Assembly (NCBI RefSeq): GCF_010730355.1
Contig: NZ_AP022576.1
Span: 620,001-684,000, forward strand
Direction: 5' to 3'
DNA: 64,000 nucleotides
From: Mycobacterium florentinum
GTDB taxonomy: Bacteria > Actinomycetota > Actinomycetes > Mycobacteriales > Mycobacteriaceae
Program-made: the position numbers and the translations under genes
Part shown: piece by piece, positions 45,013 to 53,850 of the stretch
How the letters are laid out: every line of letters begins with the position of its first letter
Numbering within the stretch: position 1 is the first letter of the stretch
Notes under the pieces: model-generated
Databases searched by the model: none
Told to the model about the DNA's origin: nothing
Seen by the model: only the letters and a program-made list of their open reading frames with translations

Positions 45013-45297
45013 TCATACACAGCGACAATCGACGGCACGATTGGTGCTTGCCAAATTGCTGCCGATCGTCAAAACTTTTCGCCCGCAGGTATTCGCGTGG
45101 CAGTTTATGCCGTGGAAATTCAGGCCCGGCCGCGCGACGAACTCCCGGTGCGCCATTGCCCTGGCGTTGTCCCAAAAGCCCCCTGCGCCAAGCGCATCGC
45201 CCGGGCCGGACTAGGGCTCGGCCTCCGGTGCGGCGGCGTGCGCGCGGACCGGCACCCCGAGGTCGTCGAAGGCGCCGAATTTATAGGCAATGGTCAT
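45013..45297 (-). pseudogene. EsxN-family (WXG100) gene, full length but with a nonsense codon
   Basis: Minus-strand ATG 45297 opens MTIAYKFGAFDDLG and reaches TAG at codon 29 (45211-45213). Reading through gives exactly 94 codons to TGA 45015-45013, the length of EsxN. By hand, about 40 of 94 positions equal the intact esxN at 56588-56872, without a gap: RA.AA..EAE, GGFWDNA, EFVARPGLNF, ASTN.AV. The nonsense codon sits at EsxN Gln29 (CAG to TAG fits one change). The WXG turn is lost (W42-D-N instead of W-G-G). AGGGGAG precedes the ATG. There is no EsxM-like partner upstream, only 151 bp to the DUF732 stop. A decayed, strongly diverged esx paralogue inside the PPE block. Confidence 0.85.
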
Positions 45298-45448
45298 ACT
45301 GAGCTCCCCTACATTTCACCTAACGTAAACATGTAGAACTGCTACGAGGCTTATTGGCTTCTGAAGGTTCGCTGTGAGGGTTGGCGACTCAACAAAGTGC
45401 CGCGATCGGCGGTGGCCGAGAAGGTGTAACCGGGGCTGGCGCCCGCGG

Positions 45449-45805
45449 TTAGCCGCCCCCGCCGCCCCCGGCATCGCCGGTGCCAGGGTTGGTGCCGCCG
45501 CTGTCGGTGGAGAGGCGTTCGGGGCAGTAGGCCATGGCGGCCGCCTTGGCGAATTTGGCGGCGCTGGTCATCGTGAATGCGGGGTTGAGGTCGCGGATGT
45601 CGCGGATGATGTCCAGCTGCGACGTCCCGGAGTTGGCTAGGTCGCAGACTTTTTGGCCGGCTTTGATCGCATGCTCCGGATCGTGATAGGTGATGCCCGC
45701 GTTGTTGAGCGCTGCGAGGAAGGCGTCGTCAGCCGGATCGGCATGTGCCGGTGCGGCCAGGCCGATCAGGGTGACGACGCTTGCCAGAAATGGTAGGGCC
45801 TTCAT
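45449..45805 (-). CDS. Secreted DUF732 protein
   Basis: 118 aa: signal peptide (~1-22, ending AHA), DUF732 domain (DDAFLAALNNAGITYHDPEHAIKAGQKVC, FAKAAAMAYCPERL) with two conserved Cys, and a Gly-rich tail (GGTNPGTGDAGGGGGG). It follows the PPE stop by 6 bp and is almost certainly cotranscribed with the M-box-led PPE genes. Similar in size to M. tuberculosis Rv1810. ATG 45805. Confidence 0.9.
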   Translation of the reverse strand: MKALPFLASVVTLIGLAAPAHADPADDAFLAALNNAGITYHDPEHAIKAGQKVCDLANSGTSQLDIIRDIRDLNPAFTMTSAAKFAKAAAMAYCPERLSTDSGGTNPGTGDAGGGGGG

Positions 45806-45811
45806 GGGTCG

Positions 45812-47014
45812 CTATCCGGCGGCGGGCGGGCGCCCAATGACGCGGGGCCGGAAGCCGTAGATCGGATCGGCGAACTCGTCCTCGTGCGAACCCGGGATGC
45901 CGGCCAGCGGAACCCCGGGCATGCCCACTGCCCCGGCTTCTTCCATCACCATCGGGGTAGCGGCGCCGAAGCTGTGGTACGCCCCGGCTCCGACCTGAGT
46001 CGTCGCCGCAACCGTGCTGACGGTTGCCCCGGTACCTGCCCAGGTCGGCGGGACCGACAGGGCCCCAACCAGACTTGCCTGTCCCACTGCCGCGGTCGCA
46101 GCCGCGCCCGGCAGGCTCGTCACAGACGACACGGCAGCGGCAGTGCGCAGACCGGCGGACAGATCTTCCAGGCCCGAGGTGGTCGCGCTTTGTACGGCCC
46201 CGCTTGCGGCGGCCGTGGCGGCCGGATCGATGATTGTCGTCGGGTTCAGAATGCCGTTGGTGGTGAAACCGTTGGAGATGCCGGAGACCGACGCGTTGTT
46301 GAGGAAGGCGCCGATGAGGTTCGGGTTGGAATTGCTCAGGAAGTTCATCACCCCGGCAAGCCCCTCGGTGGAGGTATTCGAATTAGGCGACAGACCCAGC
46401 CAATCCCAGATGCTCGTCGCCTGAGCGGCCGGGGCGGCCAGCGTGGCATTGTTGACGGCGTCGGCCTGCAACGCCGTTGCATCCGCGGTGGTGTCGGCCT
46501 GGGGATCGCTGAACGTCGTCATGGTGCTGGCTGTGCGCGAGGCGGCGGTGTAGCTGGTCATCGCCGAGGCGTCTTGGGCCCACATCTCGCCGTATTGGGC
46601 CTCGGTGGCCGCGATTGCCCCGGTGTTCTGCCCAAAGATGTTGCTGGCCACCAGGTTTGCCTGCAGCGTGCGGTTGGCCGCCACGACCGGTGGGGGCACC
46701 GTCGCGGCAAACGCCGCCTCGTACGCGGCCGCGGCCGCGTTGGCTTGAACGCCGGCCTGCTCGGCCTGAGCCGCGGTGGTGTCCAGCCACGCCACATACG
46801 GCTGGACGGCCGCAGCCATCTTCGCCGACGCCGGACCCAGCCAGCCCTCGCTGACCAGCGAGTTGATTACAGCCTCGTAATTGGTTGCCGCCGAACGCAA
46901 TTCAGCAGCCAAGGCATTCCATGCGGCCGCGGCCGCCAGCATCGATCCCGACCCGGCACCGGCATACATCTTGGCCGAGTTGACTTCAGGCGGTAACGCC
47001 CCAAAATTCAGCAT
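45812..47014 (-). CDS. PPE-SVP family protein
   Basis: 400 aa. [17 protein letters not shown] start, core with [17 protein letters not shown] and [12 protein letters not shown] motif [10 protein letters not shown] (~310), and a [15 protein letters not shown] terminus. ATG 47014 follows GAAGGAGATGTC. It lies 21 bp after the preceding PPE gene and 6 bp before a DUF732 gene, forming an operon PE remnant - PPE - PPE - DUF732 under the M-box leader. In M. tuberculosis the M-box controls PE20/PPE31 and following genes. Confidence 0.92.
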   Translation of the reverse strand: MLNFGALPPEVNSAKMYAGAGSGSMLAAAAAWNALAAELRSAATNYEAVINSLVSEGWLGPASAKMAAAVQPYVAWLDTTAAQAEQAGVQANAAAAAYEAAFAATVPPPVVAANRTLQANLVASNIFGQNTGAIAATEAQYGEMWAQDASAMTSYTAASRTASTMTTFSDPQADTTADATALQADAVNNATLAAPAAQATSIWDWLGLSPNSNTSTEGLAGVMNFLSNSNPNLIGAFLNNASVSGISNGFTTNGILNPTTIIDPAATAAASGAVQSATTSGLEDLSAGLRTAAAVSSVTSLPGAAATAAVGQASLVGALSVPPTWAGTGATVSTVAATTQVGAGAYHSFGAATPMVMEEAGAVGMPGVPLAGIPGSHEDEFADPIYGFRPRVIGRPPAAG

Positions 47015-47035
47015 GACATCTCCTTCTGAAGTCTC

Positions 47036-48235
47036 TTAACCGGCGGCCGGTGGACGTGGCATGACGACGGGCCTAAACCCGTACCTGGGGATGGCGCGGC
47101 GCAACCTCTTCCCGGTCCCACCCAGCGGGCCGGCAACACCGCCCGGCCCGCCCGCGGCGGGCGTCCCAGACGACCCGATATCACTAAGGCCGGTGACCGG
47201 CGCCGGACCTTGGCCCGGGGTGATATTGGCTGCGGAGGCCCAGGTCTGGGGTACCGACATCGAACCCACCAGATGCGCGTTACCAATTCCCGCCGATGCG
47301 CCACCCATGCTCACCGACCCCACCGAGTTGGCGGTCAAGCTGGTGGTGGCGGCCTCGGCGCCGGCGGTGAAGTCGTCTAGACCGCCGAGCGTCGTGGCGG
47401 TCGTCTGCAGGAAATTGAAACCCTCGACCGTTCCAATGATGGACTGCGGGTTGAACGGGCCACCGGCGATCGTGCCGTTCAGAATGTTGTTGCTGAAGAA
47501 GTTACTCCCCAAGAAACTCCCCAGCGCGGTGTTGTTCGACCCATCCAACAGACCCGTCAGATAGTCACTGATCGGCCCCTGCGGCGCGGCGAAAGCATTG
47601 ACGTCGTTGGCCGACACGTCGTTGGCCGACAGCATCGATTGCGTATTCCCGGCTGCTGTGTTGACTGCTTGCGAGACGGCCTCGTTTTGTCCCGTCACCG
47701 CGTCCGGAGTGGTGTTGGTCTGCGGCGAGGTGAACGACTCCATTCGTGCCGCGGAGTTCGACGCCGCGGCGTAGCCGTTCATCGCCCCGGCGTCCTGCGC
47801 CCACATCTCCATGTACTGGGCCTCGGTGGCCGCGATCGCCGGGGTGTTCTGCCCGAAGATGTTGGAGGCCACCAGGTTCGCCAACAGGGTCCGGTTAGCC
47901 GCCACGACCGGCGGGGGCACCGTCATCGCGAACGCGGCCTCGAAAGCGGTCGCGGCAGCGTTTGCTTGCATACCGGTCTGCTCGGCCTGCGCCGCAGTGG
48001 TATTCAGCCACGCGAGAAATTGCGCGGCTGCGGCCAACATCGACGTCGACGATGGGCCGTTCCAGCCAACGCTGATCAGCTCCCTGATGACCGACTCGTA
48101 ATCGGTTGCTGCCGAACGCATCTCGGCTCCCAGTGCATTCCAGGCGGCGGCAGCGGCCAGCAACGGTCCCGAGCCGGGGCCGGCATACATTCTGGTCGAA
48201 TTGACTTCCGGCGGTAAGGCCGCAAAATCCAGCAT
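47036..48235 (-). CDS. PPE-SVP family protein (PPE31-like position)
   Basis: 399 aa. [17 protein letters not shown] start, core [17 protein letters not shown] and MWAQDAGAMNGY, SVP motif VGSMSVPQTW (~330), and the tail RYGFRPVVMPRPPAAG. ATG 48235 follows GAGGGGGAATC. The stop of the 25-codon PE remnant is 16 bp upstream, as expected for a PE-PPE pair. With its PE partner collapsed, this PPE would need a PE protein from another locus for export by ESX-5. Confidence 0.92.
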   Translation of the reverse strand: MLDFAALPPEVNSTRMYAGPGSGPLLAAAAAWNALGAEMRSAATDYESVIRELISVGWNGPSSTSMLAAAAQFLAWLNTTAAQAEQTGMQANAAATAFEAAFAMTVPPPVVAANRTLLANLVASNIFGQNTPAIAATEAQYMEMWAQDAGAMNGYAAASNSAARMESFTSPQTNTTPDAVTGQNEAVSQAVNTAAGNTQSMLSANDVSANDVNAFAAPQGPISDYLTGLLDGSNNTALGSFLGSNFFSNNILNGTIAGGPFNPQSIIGTVEGFNFLQTTATTLGGLDDFTAGAEAATTSLTANSVGSVSMGGASAGIGNAHLVGSMSVPQTWASAANITPGQGPAPVTGLSDIGSSGTPAAGGPGGVAGPLGGTGKRLRRAIPRYGFRPVVMPRPPAAG

Positions 48236-48251
48236 GATTCCCCCTCGGCGC

Positions 48252-48329
48252 CTAACAGGTGGCCGCTACGTCGGCTGCCTCGGTGGCCGCACACGAACCG
48301 GCTGTGGCTTGTACGTTGACAGAGCTCAT
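48252..48329 (-). pseudogene. PE gene remnant (PE20-like), collapsed to 25 codons
   Basis: ATG 48329 has an excellent ribosome site (GAGGAGAACTCCG). It encodes MSSVNVQATAG followed by SCAATEAADVAATC and TAG. The first residues resemble PE starts (MSFVTTQ..). The end matches the PE C-terminal helix (SYAATEAANAAAAG in the intact PE at 57450-57749). About 70 residues between are missing with the frame intact, and the Tyr of the YxxxE export motif is Cys. It occupies the place of the PE partner of the PPE that starts 16 bp downstream. It may still be translated as a leader peptide. Confidence 0.8.
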
Positions 48330-48597
48330 CGGAGTTCTCCTCAGGAATAAGGGTGAGCCGGAGACGCGACCCTTGCCAGGACATACACCGATTGCGCAAC
48401 GTGGGTAGGCGACTCGGTGCAAGCCGATAGGCGAGAGCGACGCCATAGTCGGCTCGAACGAAACGTCATCGATCGAGAATATGGACTATCAGCGGGATTA
48501 ATTTCGTTCTCACCTCCTCATCGCCTGGGCACACCGAGATGCCATTTATTCTGCACGAAGAGGTGGGGACACCCGGCGCGTTCGCCGGATCCGGCAC
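48330..48597 (-). other. Leader segment between the M-box and the PE remnant
   Basis: 268 bp of untranslated leader, with no supported gene. A perfect palindrome GCCGGATCCGGC at 48584-48595 directly follows the M-box and could be part of its expression platform. The stretch around 48480-48550 is less GC-rich. Confidence 0.45.
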
Positions 48598-48765
48598 CCC
48601 TCTCATCAGAGCTTCGGCACCACACTGCGTATCCGGCGAAACGCCAGAAGCCACTTGGGCTCAACCCTTAAGCCGGGAAGAGCTGTCCTGACCCTGGGCG
48701 TCTTTCGACGTTTGGGGTCAGTGGCCTGTATCCGTAATGGAAGCCTCACCTAACGAGGTGCTTGC
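48598..48765 (-). ncRNA. M-box (ykoK) magnesium riboswitch
   Basis: Minus strand, reading toward the PPE genes: CCTCGTTAGGTGAGGCTTCC (48759-48740) is the conserved 5' core. Then come ACGGATACAGGCCACTGACC, the GTCGAAAGACGCCCAGGGTC segment, and at the 3' side GTGCCGAAGCTCTGATGAGAG. These match the conserved blocks and spacing of the M-box class, which folds when Mg2+ is bound and turns expression off. M. tuberculosis has an M-box before PE20 (Rv1806). The leader continues to the PE remnant and PPE genes, so these should be induced in low Mg2+. Confidence 0.87.
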
Positions 48766-48894
48766 ACACGCCATCGTGGCATTCGAGACAGAGTGAGTCA
48801 AGCTTGCTGCGAGGCGTTTGCAACAATTCACTGCCGCGCTACGCGCACGCCGTTCGGAATTCCTGCGGCAGTGTTAGCAGTTAGCCGGAGACCG
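48766..48894 (-). promoter_or_regulatory. Promoter region for the M-box transcript
   Basis: 129 bp between the eccA5 stop and the start of the M-box core, on the same strand. It must contain either read-through from eccA5 or a promoter for the riboswitch-led operon. No clear -10 element is assigned. Confidence 0.35.
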
Positions 48895-50727
48895 CTAGCT
48901 CGACTTCTTCTCGGCGACTGCCGCGCTGAGGCCCTCGAGCAGGTCCTCCCCGCTGAGCTCCCTGAACCGAAGCAACTGAAGCTCGGTGAATTCGGTGGTG
49001 TCGGCGGCCAATACCGCGTCGAGGTCCTCGTCGTCGAGACGGAAACTCCGGTGGTCGCGGGCCTTCTCCACCACATTTCGCACGAAGCCGGCATTACCGA
49101 GCGTGTCGATTCCGCGAATCAAGTCCCCGTCCTCCGAGTAGCTCTCGTCGAGATAGAACCTGGTGTACGAGGGCAGCAGATCCTGCGCCGCCTCCTCGGT
49201 GATGACGTCTTCGTTCTCCTGGCCCATCAAGCGGGTCAGGGCGACCAGCTCGTCCGGCGTGTAGCTGAAGAACTCGATGACGGTCGAAAAGCGCCGGCGC
49301 AGACCCTGGTTCACCTCGAGCATCTTGTCCATCGCCTTGGCATAGCCGGCGCCGAAGACCACCAGATCGTCGCGATGGTTCTCCATGTACAGCAGCAACG
49401 TGTTGATGATCGCGTTGCCGTACGGGTCACCCTGTTGGTAGCCCTTTTCGTGCAACGTGTGCATCTCGTCGAAGAAGACGGCGCCGCCCAACGCTTCCTC
49501 GAGCATCTCCTCGGTGTTCTTCTCGGCGTCGGCCATGTAGCGGCCCAACAGCTTGGTCCGGCTGGTCTCCACCACCACGGGCTTGCGCAGCACGGTCAAC
49601 CCGCACAGCTGCTTGCTGAAAGCGCGTGCCACCGAGGTCTTTCCGGTCCCGGGCGGCCCGAGCAACAGGGTGTGGCGCGAGGTCACGGGCACCGGAAGGC
49701 CCATCTTCGCGCGGGCCAAATTCACCCTGGTCGTGGACTTGATGAGTTTGATCTCGCGCTTGGCTCGCTCCATGCCCAGCATGGCGTTGAGCTCCTCGTC
49801 GCCCTCTTCCAGGTATTTGGCCGCCGTCTCGGCCTGCCGGGCCGCCTCGTTCTCTTCCCGGGTCGGAGCGCTGTCCGGGTCCCATGGGTCGGTGCGGGCT
49901 TCGATGGTCTCCGGATCGGTCAGCACCAACTGGTAGTTGGGGTTGTCGAGGGCCTCGCGGGCCGGGCCGAACTTGGGGTCCCGCGAGTACACCCGGCGCA
50001 GCACCTCGACGGCTTCTTCCTCGCGTCCGAGGTGCCGCAGGCACATGCCCTGGGTGTACAGGGCGACGTTGGCCGCGCCCGGTACCCGATCCGCCTCGAT
50101 GGCGTCTTGGCTGCGCCGGACCGCCTCCTCGAACACGCCGAGCGACGCCAGCGCGGTGGTCGCCATCGCGGCGCCGGCGGCCTTCAACTCGGGGTTGCGC
50201 CAGATCTTTCCCTCGGGGAATTGTGCGAGCACGTCCGGCCATCGCCCGGCGCGGAAGTAGAGAATCCCGCGCACGTAGGCGATCAGCTCTTCGTCGATGG
50301 GCTGGCGGGGTTCGATGCCATCGAGCAGCTTGACGGCTTCCTCGTAGCGCTTCGCCTCCGCGAGCACTGCCGCGTACGCGCACGCGAGCGACTCCACGCT
50401 GAGGACCGCCAGCCGCAGAAACAACCCGTCGGAGACGTCGGGATGAAACTGCATTTCCGTGACACCGAGCCGACGGGTTTCCCAGCCGAACGTGCCGACC
50501 GCCGCCCAGGCACCGGAAACCACCTCGATGCTCTGGTCACCGGCCAGCAGCCGTGCCAGCCAGGCATCGCACATCGCCGGGTCGCGGGTGGTGGCCGTGG
50601 TGAACATCCGCAGCGCCACTTGCGGGTTGTGGCTGGGCTGCAGCCCGTTGACGGAGATTCCCGACGCCAACAGGCCGGCGACCATCGCGTTACGGGCGTC
50701 CTCCGCCGCCGATTGCGGGCGGCTCAT
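48895..50727 (-). CDS. eccA5: ESX-5 AAA+ ATPase EccA5
   Basis: 610 aa, equal to M. tuberculosis EccA5. N-terminal TPR-like helical repeats (~1-280), then a CbxX/CfqX-type AAA+ domain with Walker A GPPGTGKT (Lys363) and Walker [11 protein letters not shown] cytosolic factor that interacts with EspG chaperones and PPE substrates. ATG 50727 overlaps the eccE5 stop by 4 bp (ATGA). Last gene of the ESX-5 core on this side. Confidence 0.97.
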   Translation of the reverse strand: MSRPQSAAEDARNAMVAGLLASGISVNGLQPSHNPQVALRMFTTATTRDPAMCDAWLARLLAGDQSIEVVSGAWAAVGTFGWETRRLGVTEMQFHPDVSDGLFLRLAVLSVESLACAYAAVLAEAKRYEEAVKLLDGIEPRQPIDEELIAYVRGILYFRAGRWPDVLAQFPEGKIWRNPELKAAGAAMATTALASLGVFEEAVRRSQDAIEADRVPGAANVALYTQGMCLRHLGREEEAVEVLRRVYSRDPKFGPAREALDNPNYQLVLTDPETIEARTDPWDPDSAPTREENEAARQAETAAKYLEEGDEELNAMLGMERAKREIKLIKSTTRVNLARAKMGLPVPVTSRHTLLLGPPGTGKTSVARAFSKQLCGLTVLRKPVVVETSRTKLLGRYMADAEKNTEEMLEEALGGAVFFDEMHTLHEKGYQQGDPYGNAIINTLLLYMENHRDDLVVFGAGYAKAMDKMLEVNQGLRRRFSTVIEFFSYTPDELVALTRLMGQENEDVITEEAAQDLLPSYTRFYLDESYSEDGDLIRGIDTLGNAGFVRNVVEKARDHRSFRLDDEDLDAVLAADTTEFTELQLLRFRELSGEDLLEGLSAAVAEKKSS

Positions 50728-51923
50728 TGACCTGTAAGCAAGCGCTCAGCGCCCTCCCGCACCTGGCCTACCTGGAGCACTAAATCGTCGTCGGGAAGCA
50801 GACCCCGGGTGGGCACGACCAGCAACGGGCGAGTCGTCGGAGCGGGCAGGCTGGCGCGTACCGCGGCCAACTGGCGGCCGGTGAGCCGGTTGAGTCCGGA
50901 CGACACTCCCCTCGGCAGCCGGCTATCGCTGTGGTAACGCACCCAGCCCGAAACCTGGGGCCGGCCGTCGTCGGCGGTGAGCTGAATGGTCACCACGGTC
51001 GCCTCGGCGTCGGGCAGCCACAGCTCCTCCAGTGTCTCGGTGGTGATGTCCGACGGCGTCAACCAGAAGCTGGTCGCGAACCCGTTGAAGTGCTTGAGGT
51101 AACGCCAGCCGGGGCGGCTCCAGGTCGGTTCCAGGTCCGCCAGCACGGCACTGTCGACCTCGGCGATCCCCTCGGAGGTCAACGGCCGGGGCGTGCAACC
51201 GGGCGCGTCGAGATCCTGGACCAGCCGCTCGGTGGCCGCGACCAGCGTGGAAGCCAGCGAGTCACGGGCCGCGACCGCCGCGACGTTGGACTGCGGGTTC
51301 ATCCGCAGCACCAGCCAGGTGCGGCGCACGTACGACGCGGGCTGATCGCTGACCAGCCCCCACTCTTCGGGACCCAACTTGTCGAGTTTGGACAATTCGG
51401 CGGCATTGCCGCCACGGCGCATTTGCACCGAGACGATGTCGATGCCCTCGAGGTTGACGTCGAACTGGCGCAGGCCGGCGGCAGCCGAGCGAACCAGCAG
51501 GCTGGCCGGCGGCGCGCTCTTCTGGCGGTGGTGGCGCGAGGCCGGGTCGTCGTCGCCGTCCAGCGCGATCACGGTGACCAGGCGGCCGTCGTACTCGCGC
51601 ACCCCCACCTTGTCGCGTCCGAATCGGCGCTGGTAGTCGAGGGCGGGCGTGCACCCCGCGGCCAGCGTGGTGCCCGGGTCGGCGGACCAGTCCCACAGCC
51701 AGCCCGCCAAGCCGGAGGTCACGGTGAGGCCGTGATGGGTGACCAGCGACAGCAACGCGATGATCGCCGAGATGCCGACCCCCACCCACCAGGCGATGTG
51801 GTGCTCGCCCTGCCACGAGTCGGGGCAGTGACTGGCGATCAACAGGATGCCGACGATGACCAAGAACACGACCGTGACTCGCGCCCACGACAAGGACAAC
51901 CCAAACCTGCGCTGAGCCTTCAT
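50724..51923 (-). CDS. eccE5: ESX-5 membrane component EccE5
   Basis: 399 aa: two transmembrane helices near the N-terminus (~14-32 [15 protein letters not shown] and ~44-62 [17 protein letters not shown]), then a large EccE domain. It forms the outer rim of the EccBCDE membrane complex. ATG 51923 ([13 protein letters not shown]) lies 19 bp from the mycP5 stop. eccB5 and eccC5 are not in the window and probably lie beyond the right end. Confidence 0.95.
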   Translation of the reverse strand: MKAQRRFGLSLSWARVTVVFLVIVGILLIASHCPDSWQGEHHIAWWVGVGISAIIALLSLVTHHGLTVTSGLAGWLWDWSADPGTTLAAGCTPALDYQRRFGRDKVGVREYDGRLVTVIALDGDDDPASRHHRQKSAPPASLLVRSAAAGLRQFDVNLEGIDIVSVQMRRGGNAAELSKLDKLGPEEWGLVSDQPASYVRRTWLVLRMNPQSNVAAVAARDSLASTLVAATERLVQDLDAPGCTPRPLTSEGIAEVDSAVLADLEPTWSRPGWRYLKHFNGFATSFWLTPSDITTETLEELWLPDAEATVVTIQLTADDGRPQVSGWVRYHSDSRLPRGVSSGLNRLTGRQLAAVRASLPAPTTRPLLVVPTRGLLPDDDLVLQVGQVREGAERLLTGQ

Positions 51924-51942
51924 TGCTTTTACTGCTCCGCCC

Positions 51943-53850
51943 TTATTGTTGCTGCCTGCGGCGCTTCATCAACGTCGCGATACCGAATACTGCGCCGCCT
52001 ATCAGGAGTGCTCCGGTCAATCCCCCGGCCGCCACCCACACCGGCAGCATGTCGCGGTGCGGAGGCGGTTTGGGCACATTCAACGGTATCGACAGTTGCT
52101 GTGGCGGCTTCAGCGGGCCGTCGGGAATGTCCCAGGTCAATGCTGCTACCGGGTCGATGACGCCGTAACCGAGCTGGTTGTCGACCCCGCGCGACGGTGC
52201 CCGCGCGGAGCGCTCCAGCCGGTTGATCACTTGATATGCGGACAGCTGGGGGTACTTGGCGCGGACCAGTGCGGCCACCCCGGACACGATCGCGGCCGAG
52301 AAGCTGGTGCCGCTGGGAACCAGCAGCGAGTTGTCCGGCCCGTCGATCGCGTTGATCAGGCCGTCATCGCGCGGCGAGAGCCCGATAACGTCACTTCCGG
52401 GCGCGGCGATCCCGACCCACGGACCGGCGACGCTCGACGGCCCCTGCCCCTGACTGCCCTGTGTCTGCGGGTGACCCTCGGAATCCACCGCGCCGACGGT
52501 CAAGACGTAGTCGCTGAACCAGGAGGGCGTCACCACGGTGGTGACGGCATTCCAGTCGCGCGGGTCTTTGGGCTTGAGCGGGTCGAAGATCGGGTTCTGC
52601 TTGCAGTCCTTTTTGCTGGTGTCGCCGGCGGCGGCCACGATGACGGCGTTGCGGTCGACCGCCGCATAGCGGACGGCCGCTCCCAGTGCGCGCTGATCGA
52701 TGATGTTGCGCGCACTCATGCAGGTCACATCGGAGATGTTGATCACCGAGGCCCCCATGTTGGCCGCGTGCACGATCGCGCGTGCCATCGTCTCGACGCC
52801 GGAGATCTTCGCCGACGTCTGCGGGTCCTCGTCGCCGGTGTAGGCGTCCTTGAGGCCGAAGGCCTGGCTGGACTGGCGGATCGAGATGATGTCCACGTCG
52901 GGGGCGATACCGCTGTAGGCGTCGGGCCCCGCGGACGGTGCCGGCGGTGGTGGCGCCGGCGGTGCCGGCGGTGCCGGCGGCGCCAGCGGGTGCGGATTGC
53001 CGACGTGAATCGTCTGGCCGCCACCGGAGTAGCTCGGGATCGTCACCGTGCCGCCGCCGTGGTTGGCGGCTCCCGGGTTAGCCGGGCCGGGCGGCGGACC
53101 GACCGGGGCCGCCGGTGCTTGTGCCGGGGCTTGCGGCGCCGCCGGGGCGCCAGGCGCGGCAGGTGCGGCCGGCGCTTGCTCGGACGGCGACGCCGGAGCC
53201 GCGGGTGGTTGCGGCATCCACGGTGGCAGGTTCTCCTGAGGCGGCGGAGCGGGCACCATCGTCACCGTCTGCGGCAATGGCGACAGCGTCACGGTCTGCG
53301 GCGGCGGAGCTTTCGGCGGCGCTTCAGTGGTGGGAATGGTCACCGGCTTGCGCGGCCCCGCCACCGGCGGCGGTGGTGCGCCGTTGGCCGGCGCCGCGCC
53401 GATCATCGACGCCACGATGGTGCCGTGCGCGTCGCAGTCGGACAACCCGTCGCCGCCCATGATGTAGTCCCCGCCGGGAATCAGATGCGGAAACCGGGGG
53501 TGCGGCGTCACACCCGTGTCGATGACGGCGACCTTGATCCCCGCGCCGCGGCCGAATTGCCATGCCTCCTGCATATTCAGCATGTCCATGTACTTCGGCT
53601 GCAGCTTGAAATCGGTGCCGGGCAGCACGCCGACCTCGGTGCAGTACGAGTTCTGCTTCATCGGCGCCGGCGGACCCGGCGGACCGTCCGGCGGCACCGC
53701 CGCCGGGTCGATCGTCGGCGGCGATATCGCGTAGGCGGGCGGTAACCCGGCTAGTGAACCCGATGTGAGCAGGAGTGCGGCGATCGCCGCACGGGAAGCG
53801 CGCCTACGCCACACCTTGCCGTTACCGGTACCGGATCGCTGCATAAACAT
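51943..53850 (-). CDS. mycP5: ESX-5 mycosin serine protease MycP5
   Basis: 635 aa. Signal peptide to ~41 (PPAYA), then a subtilisin-type domain with catalytic Asp111 (AVIDTGV), His142 (DAHGT) and Ser516 (GTSFSAA), and a C-terminal membrane helix (~603-628) with a basic tail. A Pro/Ala-rich loop (~152-315) lies inside the protease domain and is longer than in M. tuberculosis MycP5 (~585 aa). Mycosins are required to stabilise the ESX membrane complex. ATG 53850 or 53844 (MQRSG) could be used; both lie inside the end of eccD5. Confidence 0.95.
   Translation of the reverse strand: MFMQRSGTGNGKVWRRRASRAAIAALLLTSGSLAGLPPAYAISPPTIDPAAVPPDGPPGPPAPMKQNSYCTEVGVLPGTDFKLQPKYMDMLNMQEAWQFGRGAGIKVAVIDTGVTPHPRFPHLIPGGDYIMGGDGLSDCDAHGTIVASMIGAAPANGAPPPPVAGPRKPVTIPTTEAPPKAPPPQTVTLSPLPQTVTMVPAPPPQENLPPWMPQPPAAPASPSEQAPAAPAAPGAPAAPQAPAQAPAAPVGPPPGPANPGAANHGGGTVTIPSYSGGGQTIHVGNPHPLAPPAPPAPPAPPPPAPSAGPDAYSGIAPDVDIISIRQSSQAFGLKDAYTGDEDPQTSAKISGVETMARAIVHAANMGASVINISDVTCMSARNIIDQRALGAAVRYAAVDRNAVIVAAAGDTSKKDCKQNPIFDPLKPKDPRDWNAVTTVVTPSWFSDYVLTVGAVDSEGHPQTQGSQGQGPSSVAGPWVGIAAPGSDVIGLSPRDDGLINAIDGPDNSLLVPSGTSFSAAIVSGVAALVRAKYPQLSAYQVINRLERSARAPSRGVDNQLGYGVIDPVAALTWDIPDGPLKPPQQLSIPLNVPKPPPHRDMLPVWVAAGGLTGALLIGGAVFGIATLMKRRRQQQ

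Noticed and set aside
45298..45330. GTTAGGTGA before the EsxN-family pseudogene as a second M-box
   Set aside because: Only the first nine bases agree with the M-box core; the following GAGGCT and the later conserved blocks are absent.
44393..45336. Plus-strand open frames in the region 44393-45336
   Set aside because: No ribosome sites, no family features; part of the region is better explained by the minus-strand EsxN-family frame.
52905..53300. Pro/Ala/Gly-rich repeats as a separate tandem-repeat locus
   Set aside because: They are in frame within mycP5 and form its known extended loop.
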